From assembly GCF_004028095.1 (NCBI RefSeq), contig NZ_SBHM01000007.1:2418001-2482000 (forward strand): DNA of 64,000 nucleotides, given 5' to 3'. The position numbers and the translations under genes were made by a program. The notes beneath the pieces were generated by a model that saw only the letters and a list, made by a program, of their open reading frames with translations, was not told where the DNA came from and did not search any database. Source of the stretch: Paenarthrobacter ureafaciens. GTDB taxonomy: Bacteria; Actinomycetota; Actinomycetes; Actinomycetales; Micrococcaceae. This document shows, piece after piece, positions 58,364 to 64,000 of this stretch. Numbering within the stretch: the stretch's first letter is position 1; every line of letters begins with the position of its first letter.

Positions 58364-59065
58364 ATGAAGACACCAAGTGCCCTGCCCGATCCGCTGTCAT
58401 CAACACCGTTCACGTGGCAAGAAGCCGCCCGGGCGGGAGTATCACGACGGCGGCTCAGTCACCACAGCCTGGCCTCACCCAGCAGGGCGGTTCGAGTGCC
58501 CGGATCCGGAGCCGACCACTCGTTGGCAGACATGGCCCGGCCCCTCACCCAGGTCACGGCATTCTCCGCAGCTTCACACGCCACGGCCTTCCTGCTGTGG
58601 GAGTTCCCGGGCTTCCTGCCGGGCAGCAATGAGCCTGTCATCCACATCTCCCGACCGGAGCCGATGGCGATCCCTCGCCGTCGAGGTGTTGTGGGGCATC
58701 GGGGCCAGTTCTTCGACGACGAAATCACCATCGGTGCCGACTCCGCGCCGGAAACGCGACTGAGGCTGGCCCTGGGGCGGGCTGGGCTGCCCACAGCGGA
58801 AGCCAACGTGCGCACGGAACTGAGTCCAGGCGTCGAACGTCAACCGGACCTGAGTTTCCGCGAGTGGCGCGTGGCAGTCGACTATGAGGGGGAAGGCCAT
58901 TCCGAGCCGGAACAAATCGTGCGGGATATCGAGAAGCAGGAAGACTTCGCCCGAGCAGGGTGGATCCTCGTCCGCATCTCAAAGCGCCACATGACCACTG
59001 ACGCGACAACCGCTGTTCGGAAGGTCAGGCGCGCGCTCGAGCAACACGGCTGGTCACCCATCTAG
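58364..59065 (+). CDS. DUF559-like endonuclease-domain protein with internal deletion
   Basis: 233 residues. The N-terminal half has a helix-turn-helix-like FTWQEAARAGVSRRRLSHHS and a region of the AbiEi-like type (FSAASHATAFLLWEFPG). The C-terminal half is a DUF559-type nuclease-like domain: SAPETRLRLALGRAGLPTAE, QPDLSFREWRVAVDYEGEGH, DIEKQEDFARAGWILVRISK. In homologues about 70 residues separate HFFDDE from the SAPETRLRLAL segment; here GQFFDDEITIGADSAPETRL joins them directly, so an in-frame deletion has occurred. The ATG at 58364 follows no strong SD. Its stop is inside the hairpin repeat at 59062. Confidence 0.65.
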   Translation: MKTPSALPDPLSSTPFTWQEAARAGVSRRRLSHHSLASPSRAVRVPGSGADHSLADMARPLTQVTAFSAASHATAFLLWEFPGFLPGSNEPVIHISRPEPMAIPRRRGVVGHRGQFFDDEITIGADSAPETRLRLALGRAGLPTAEANVRTELSPGVERQPDLSFREWRVAVDYEGEGHSEPEQIVRDIEKQEDFARAGWILVRISKRHMTTDATTAVRKVRRALEQHGWSPI

Positions 59066-59117
59066 GTCGCAGCAGTGCGCGTTTAGAGAGCTCTAAACGC
59101 GCACAAATGCGACCTAG
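59062..59117. repeat. Hairpin repeat CTAGGTCGCA...TGCGACCTAG, copy 2
   Basis: A 56-base near-perfect palindrome with outer arms CTAGGTCGCA/TGCGACCTAG and inner arms GTGCGCGTTTAGAG/CTCTAAACGCGCAC. It begins on the stop codon of the preceding gene, as copy 1 does. Also a good bidirectional terminator for the convergent MFS gene. Confidence 0.88.
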
Positions 59118-59146
59118 TTGGGAAGGGAGGGAGGGGGAGAGCGCAG

Positions 59147-60499
59147 TTACGATAGCTCGCGCTGCTTCGTCTCCGGGGCGAAGAACGCCATCCACAACAC
59201 GGACAGCAGGACAAGCCCGCCAGCGAGGGCGAAAGACGTCGCCAAGCCGAACTCCGGCCAGAAGTAGGAGGCAAACACTAGGGGCCCGAAGCCGGCGCCG
59301 ATCCGGGAGAACGTCGACGCCCAGCCGAAGCCGGAACCACGGAGCTCGGTGGGATACAGCTCGGACACGTAGGCGTACAGGACGGGAATGGCCACCTGGA
59401 CCACGAACCCGAACACCAGCAGCCAGGCCACCGCGGCCGAAGGCACATCCACCACGAACGCCACGATCACCAGCGTCACTGCGGACAGCGGACCAGTGAT
59501 GGCCAGGATCCACTTGCGCCCCACGCGCTCCACCAGGAGCGCTGCGACAATAACGCCCAAAAGCCCGACGGCGGCCATCCCCGCCGTGGTCACGAAGGCC
59601 TTGTACTCCTCGAACCCGGCGCCAATGAGGATTCGGGGCATCCACGTGAGGGACAGGTAGTAGACCAACAGCACGGAGAAGAACAGCGCCCAGGCCGCAG
59701 TGGTGATCTTCCAGTTGAATGTCCAAATGTTTCGGAGCTGGAGCCACGCGCTGCCGGGGGAGAGGCGCGGCGCATCCTTTGGTTCGGGCAGGCTGTAGGC
59801 ACGCGGCGTGGCGCCGGTTGCTTCCACGAGGCCGTCGATCACCGCAGCCGCTTCAACGCGACGACCCTTCCGGATCAGGAACAGGGGAGATTCGGGAACT
59901 GACCGCCGCACCCAGAACACCAGCAGGGCAGGGATCACCATGACAACCATCGTCAGGCGCCAATCGCCGTACAAAGCCACAAGGCCGGCGGAGACGAATC
60001 CGCACAGGGCCGCGCCCACGGGCCACCAACCGTCCATGGCCGTGAGGACTTTGCCCCGCTGTTTTCGGGGTGTGAATTCCCCAACCAGGGCATAGTCCAC
60101 CGGGATGCAGCCGCCCAAGCCGAAACCGGCCATGAACCGGAAAATGCAGAACCACACGATGTCCGGCGCCAAGGCACCCAGCACCGTGAAGAGGCTGAAG
60201 ATCAGGAGCGTGGCGGTGAAGGCCTTCTTCCGGCCGATCGTGTCCGCAATGGTGCCCCACGCGAACGCGCCCACGGCCATGCCGATCAGGTTCGAGGTGC
60301 CGATCCACGCGGCGTCGGCCGGTTGCAGGGACCAATGTTTGGACAGCAGGGGAATGAGGATGCCGTTGAGCGTCACATCCCAGGCGTCGAACATGAAGCC
60401 GAGGCCGCCAATGAGGAAGATCTTGCCCTGGACCTTCCACCGCCAAGGCAGTTCCTGCACCACTTGTTCGCCGCTGGGCACGGTCGTGTACGTATTCAT
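59147..60499 (-). CDS. MFS transporter (metabolite:H+ symporter type)
   Basis: 450 residues, 12 helices. After helix 2, GAFAWGTIADTIGRKKAFTA holds the GxxADxxGRK motif of sugar/metabolite porters; the equivalent in the second half is LVERVGRKWILAITGPL. VDYALVGEFTPRKQRGKVLT is typical of the sugar/aromatic-acid branch. ATG at 60499 has AGGAGGCCTC upstream. It precedes murQ on the same strand after 37 bases, so it may carry an amino sugar; substrate is inference. Confidence 0.85.
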   Translation of the reverse strand: MNTYTTVPSGEQVVQELPWRWKVQGKIFLIGGLGFMFDAWDVTLNGILIPLLSKHWSLQPADAAWIGTSNLIGMAVGAFAWGTIADTIGRKKAFTATLLIFSLFTVLGALAPDIVWFCIFRFMAGFGLGGCIPVDYALVGEFTPRKQRGKVLTAMDGWWPVGAALCGFVSAGLVALYGDWRLTMVVMVIPALLVFWVRRSVPESPLFLIRKGRRVEAAAVIDGLVEATGATPRAYSLPEPKDAPRLSPGSAWLQLRNIWTFNWKITTAAWALFFSVLLVYYLSLTWMPRILIGAGFEEYKAFVTTAGMAAVGLLGVIVAALLVERVGRKWILAITGPLSAVTLVIVAFVVDVPSAAVAWLLVFGFVVQVAIPVLYAYVSELYPTELRGSGFGWASTFSRIGAGFGPLVFASYFWPEFGLATSFALAGGLVLLSVLWMAFFAPETKQRELS

Positions 60500-60536
60500 G
60501 AGGCCTCCTGCATGCAACTTTAGGCCCTCAGCACCA

Positions 60537-61487
60537 TTACTTTCGGGTTTCGATGGCCCTCCGCAGGAAACCGCCGGCTTCCTCCAGCGCGGGCTTTGCG
60601 TCGGCAGGATCCATCCCGGTCAGCAACACCAGAATCGCGGCCTTCACCGAACCCCCAACCGAGTCCAACGCCGTCGCAGCTTCCGAGGCGGAGACACCGG
60701 TGGCGTGCTGCACGGTCCGCTGCGAGCGGGCCTGCAACTTGTGGTTGGTCGCGCGAAGATCGACCATCAGGTTCCCGTAGGTCTTGCCGAGTTTCACCAT
60801 GACCAACGTGCTGATCATGTTCAAGACCAGCTTCTGGGCCGTCCCGGAATTGAGCCTGGTGGAACCCGCGATGAACTCCGGCCCCACGGGCACCTCGATC
60901 GCCACGTCGGCCAGATGACTCACCGCCGAGCCCTTGTTGCAGGCCAGCGACGCCGTGAAGGCACCCCTTTTCCGCGCCTCCTCCAACGCGCCGATCACGT
61001 AGGGCGTCCTCCCGGAGGCGGTAATACCCACGACGGCGTCCGCTTCCGTCACGTTGATATGGTGCAGGTCCCGCGCGCCAGCGGTGGCGTTGTCCTCGGC
61101 GTACTCCACGGGTTTCCGGATCGCCTCAGGGCCTCCCGCGATGAGCCCGACGACGAGTCCCGGCGGGGTGCCGAACGTCGGCGGGCACTCGCTCGCGTCC
61201 AGCACGCCCAGGCGCCCAGCGGTCCCGGCGCCCACGTACAAAAGGCGCCCCCCGCGCTGGAGTCGCTCCGCAACGGCGTCGACGGTTTGCGCGATCGCGG
61301 AACTCGCCCCGGAAACGGCGGCATGCACGCCGGAGCTGTGGGCGAGCATGGCAGTGACGAGTTCGTCCGTGCCCAGGATGTCCAGGTCTTTGAGACTGTC
61401 CGTTGCAGCCTCGGTTTGGAGCCCGGAGAGTTCGGTGCGGAGACCTGCGAGTTTGTCAGCGTCAGTCGGGCCAGTTTGTTCCGTCAC
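60537..61487 (-). CDS. murQ: N-acetylmuramic acid 6-phosphate etherase
   Basis: 316 residues. The SIS domain includes RLLYVGAGTAGRLGVLDASE, with ECPPTFGTPPGLVVGLIAGG; the catalytic Glu is in DASECPPTFG. INVTEADAVVGITASGRTPY and ATNHKLQARSQRTVQHATGV are further MurQ marks. The enzyme cleaves the lactyl ether of MurNAc-6-phosphate to GlcNAc-6-phosphate in cell-wall recycling. The GTG at 61487 overlaps the kinase gene by 26 bases, indicating coupling. Confidence 0.94.
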   Translation of the reverse strand: MTEQTGPTDADKLAGLRTELSGLQTEAATDSLKDLDILGTDELVTAMLAHSSGVHAAVSGASSAIAQTVDAVAERLQRGGRLLYVGAGTAGRLGVLDASECPPTFGTPPGLVVGLIAGGPEAIRKPVEYAEDNATAGARDLHHINVTEADAVVGITASGRTPYVIGALEEARKRGAFTASLACNKGSAVSHLADVAIEVPVGPEFIAGSTRLNSGTAQKLVLNMISTLVMVKLGKTYGNLMVDLRATNHKLQARSQRTVQHATGVSASEAATALDSVGGSVKAAILVLLTGMDPADAKPALEEAGGFLRRAIETRK

Positions 61488-62409
61488 GGTGGATGTACCT
61501 TTCCTGGAGGAGCCCGCGGCGCTGCGCTGCGAGGGCGGCGCCGTCCAGGCCGTCCCCGAGCGGGGCCACCACTTCAATCCCAGCCGAAGCCAGGGACTTC
61601 TGCAAGAGTCCCTCGAAGAACTCCGAGTTGGCCACGCCGCCCAGGATGGCCACGCGCGGCGTCCCGCTCGGATCGCCGCTGGCGGCCAGGAGTACGGTGC
61701 GGGTCAGGCCCCGGCACGCCTCGCTGACGATGCCCTGCGCGACGGCGTCACCCGCCTCCGCTGCGTGCAGCACCAAAGGTGCGAAGCGAGCCATCGCCCG
61801 GTAGGGGTTGTCCATGTCGGCCAACCAGGCGGGCAGCATGGTCGGGGATTCAACGAGTGCCCCCGCCGCCGCTGAGAGGGAAGTGGCGGGGCCGCCGTCC
61901 AACGCCAACAAAACGGCCTGGAGTCCTTGCTGGCCGATCCAGCGTCCGCTGCCGAAATCGCCGAGGTACGGGCCCCAACCGTCGGCCCGGTGCAGGACGC
62001 CCGCCTCATCAAAGCGGAATGCCACCGCACCCGTTCCCACGATCAGCGTGGTGCCCGGTCCGCCCTGCAACGCGCCCAGATGGGCAGCAGTGGCATCGGA
62101 GAGAACCGCCGCAGGAACACCGAAATGCCGCGACAACATGGTGGCCAGCTCCCGGGACTTTGCCTCCGAAGCCTCGACGCCGGCCACGGCAGCTCCGACG
62201 CCGGTGAGGGTGCTGATGGGCAGGCCGGGCGGGAGCAGGGTGGTGGTCTCCAAGACGAGGTCGAACGCCAAGGTGGGACCGTTCGCGACGTGGACTCCGG
62301 GGAATCCGTGCTGGTCTGCCGCGCCCAACAATTCGTCGCCGGCGCGAAGCTCAACGCGGCAGCGGCTCTTCCCTATGTCGGCAACAAGAACGACGTCCGT
62401 GGCATCCAT
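61462..62409 (-). CDS. N-acetylglucosamine kinase-like BadF/BadG-type ATPase
   Basis: 315 residues of the ASKHA fold. The phosphate-1 motif is atypical ([15 protein letters not shown] instead of DGGGTKT), the phosphate-2 region is [12 protein letters not shown], followed by [20 protein letters not shown], and the adenosine motif [18 protein letters not shown]. In the murQ neighbourhood it probably phosphorylates GlcNAc or MurNAc from wall turnover. ATG at 62409. Overlaps murQ; purH lies divergent after 142 bases. Confidence 0.85.
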   Translation of the reverse strand: MDATDVVLVADIGKSRCRVELRAGDELLGAADQHGFPGVHVANGPTLAFDLVLETTTLLPPGLPISTLTGVGAAVAGVEASEAKSRELATMLSRHFGVPAAVLSDATAAHLGALQGGPGTTLIVGTGAVAFRFDEAGVLHRADGWGPYLGDFGSGRWIGQQGLQAVLLALDGGPATSLSAAAGALVESPTMLPAWLADMDNPYRAMARFAPLVLHAAEAGDAVAQGIVSEACRGLTRTVLLAASGDPSGTPRVAILGGVANSEFFEGLLQKSLASAGIEVVAPLGDGLDGAALAAQRRGLLQERYIHRDGTNWPD

Positions 62410-62551
62410 GGGTCAACCCTATGATGCACGCCACTCCTTGTGGGGCCGGAGACGCAAAATGAGGCCGCCATCGAAACACGATAAACTGCCCCTATCCCCA
62501 CTCAACGCGACACCACCCGCGCTATCTACGCGACCTAAGACGGAGACTTTT

Positions 62552-64000
62552 GTGAGCTTGACGCAGCTTGACCGTGTTCCCATCCGCCGTGCACTGATCT
62601 CGGTTTACGACAAGACGGGACTGGAGGAGCTCGCAAAGGGCCTGCACGCAGCCGGCGTCGCGATCGTGTCCACCGGCTCCACGGCCAAGAAGATCGCCGC
62701 AGCCGGCATTCCGGTGAAGGAAGTCGAAGAAGTCACCGGCTCCCCGGAAATGCTGGACGGCCGCGTCAAGACCCTGCACCCGCGCGTGCACGGCGGCATC
62801 CTCGCCGACCGCCGCGTCCCGGCGCACATGGAAACCCTCACCTCCATGGAAATCGAGACCTTCGACCTCGTGGTGGTGAACCTGTACCCGTTCGTCGAGA
62901 CCGTGAAGTCCGGCGCCGCACAGGACGACGTTGTTGAGCAGATCGACATCGGAGGCCCCGCCATGGTGCGCTCGGCCGCAAAGAACCACGCCGCCGTCGC
63001 CATCGTCACGGACCCCAACTTCTACGGTGCCGTTGTTGAAGCCGCCGCACATGGTGGATTCGACCTCAAGACCCGCCGCCGCCTGGCAGCGAAGGCCTTC
63101 GCCCACACTGCGAGCTACGACAACGCTGTTGCTTCCTGGACTGCCAGCCAGTTCCTGGACGAAGACGGCGACGGCGTCATTGACTGGCCCGCCTACGCCG
63201 GCCTGGCCTTGGAGCGTTCCGAGGTCCTCCGCTACGGCGAAAACCCGCATCAGCAGGCTGCCCTCTATGTGGACAAGGCCGCTCCGGCTGGCATCGCCCA
63301 GGCTGACCAGCTCCACGGCAAGGCCATGAGCTACAACAACTTCGTCGACGCCGATGCCGCCCTGCGCGCTGCTTTCGACTTCGCTGAGCCCGCCGTAGCG
63401 ATCATCAAGCACGCCAACCCGTGCGGTGTTGCAGTTGGCTCCGCTGATGCTGCCGACCCGATCGCCGACGCCCACGCCAAGGCCCACGCCTGCGATCCCG
63501 TATCCGCTTTCGGTGGCGTCATCGCAGCGAACCGCACCGTCACTGCAGGCATGGCCCGCACGGTCGCGGACATCTTCACCGAGGTGGTCATTGCGCCGGA
63601 TTTCGAACCGGAAGCCGTGGAGATCCTCTCCAAGAAGAAGAACATCCGCCTCCTCGCTCTGCCCGAGGGCTACGGCCGCTACCCCTCCGAGATGCGCCAG
63701 GTTTCCGGCGGCGTCCTGGTCCAGATGACGGACAAGGTGGACGCCGACGGCGACAACCCCGCCAACTGGACCCTCGCCGCCGGCGAAGCCGCTGACGACA
63801 AGACCCTCGCCGACCTCGCTTTCGCGTGGACTGCCTGCCGGGCGGCCAAGTCGAACGCCATCCTGCTCGCGGACAACGGCGCAGCAGTGGGCATCGGCAT
63901 GGGACAGGTCAACCGCCTCGACTCCTGCAAACTGGCTGTGGAGCGCGCCAACACGCTGGGCGTCCAGGTGGAGTCCGACGTCGAAGGTGCCGGCGGTGCC
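62552..64000 (+). CDS. purH: Bifunctional AICAR formyltransferase/IMP cyclohydrolase, 3' end beyond window
   Basis: 483 residues visible. The N-terminal IMP cyclohydrolase domain: [52 protein letters not shown]. The AICAR transformylase part has [33 protein letters not shown] and [18 protein letters not shown], with the catalytic Lys-His in KHANPCG. These are the last two steps of IMP synthesis. GTG at 62552 after CGGAGACTTTT. In many relatives purN is next to purH; here five genes lie between them. Confidence 0.96.
   Translation, partial: MSLTQLDRVPIRRALISVYDKTGLEELAKGLHAAGVAIVSTGSTAKKIAAAGIPVKEVEEVTGSPEMLDGRVKTLHPRVHGGILADRRVPAHMETLTSMEIETFDLVVVNLYPFVETVKSGAAQDDVVEQIDIGGPAMVRSAAKNHAAVAIVTDPNFYGAVVEAAAHGGFDLKTRRRLAAKAFAHTASYDNAVASWTASQFLDEDGDGVIDWPAYAGLALERSEVLRYGENPHQQAALYVDKAAPAGIAQADQLHGKAMSYNNFVDADAALRAAFDFAEPAVAIIKHANPCGVAVGSADAADPIADAHAKAHACDPVSAFGGVIAANRTVTAGMARTVADIFTEVVIAPDFEPEAVEILSKKKNIRLLALPEGYGRYPSEMRQVSGGVLVQMTDKVDADGDNPANWTLAAGEAADDKTLADLAFAWTACRAAKSNAILLADNGAAVGIGMGQVNRLDSCKLAVERANTLGVQVESDVEGAGGA

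Noticed and set aside
60105..61727. 540-residue plus-strand frame across the MFS and murQ genes
   Set aside because: Spans two well-defined minus-strand genes; no family resemblance.
62522..63487. 321-residue minus-strand frame opposite purH
   Set aside because: Shadow of a conserved housekeeping gene.

Overview
The window is high-G+C DNA from an actinobacterium. The gene content (purN/purH with a DUF6350 membrane protein, HelR with a rifamycin-type element, a WD40/STAND conflict protein with Trypco2, a lactococcin-972 locus, Wadjet genes) suggests a soil Micrococcaceae of the Arthrobacter/Paenarthrobacter type. This assignment rests on gene content and codon style, not on a marker gene. No rRNA, tRNA, CRISPR array or replication origin was recognised.

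Layout. 1-7.4 kb: the 5' part of a pilin gene, the RNA-polymerase-rescue helicase helR with an inverted repeat at its promoter, a DUF1648 membrane protein flanked by two copies of a hairpin repeat, a lipoprotein with a small membrane protein, and a TerC transporter. 7.6-9.7 kb: three decayed genes, two of which share a deletion junction near 9200. 10-22.2 kb: an accessory, defence-like region with an unexplained DUF6932-type gene pair, a type II restriction-modification system of MvaI/BcnI type with Vsr, and a three-gene module built from a helical protein, a nuclease-helicase fusion and an AddB-like subunit. 22.2-29.4 kb: a remnant, a CoaE/GrpB paralogue with a degenerate kinase half, and a predicted conflict system (trypsin-STAND-WD40 protein plus M15 peptidase, divergent from Trypco2). 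29.4-36.5 kb: a flavoprotein, a dead IS3 element, a lactococcin-972-type bacteriocin locus with its membrane protein and ABC ATPase, and a frameshifted SDR gene. 36.5-43.7 kb: TfoX-like protein and a complete Wadjet jetABCD operon. 44-53 kb: cspA with a structured leader, a large STAND-LuxR regulator, an APC permease, a pRiA4b ORF-3 protein, a beta-propeller/FG-GAP surface protein and a DUF4190-like membrane protein. 53.3-55.4 kb: a MerR/Hsp20/J-protein chaperone cassette. 55.3-64 kb: more conserved chromosome (DUF6350, purN, transporter, murQ, sugar kinase, purH), punctuated by intergenic hairpin repeats.

How it fits together. About half the window serves conflict functions aimed at different targets: modified or unmodified DNA (R-M, helicase-nuclease), plasmids (Wadjet), an unknown trigger (trypsin-STAND), rival bacteria (bacteriocin) and antibiotics (HelR). 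The interleaved pseudogenes, truncated IS and convergent overlaps suggest repeated insertion and deletion at this locus. The two modules that look least described are the nuclease-helicase/AddB-like operon at 15.6-22.2 kb and the DUF6932 pair at 10.0-11.6 kb. The trypsin-STAND island with a linked peptidoglycan peptidase is of comparable interest.
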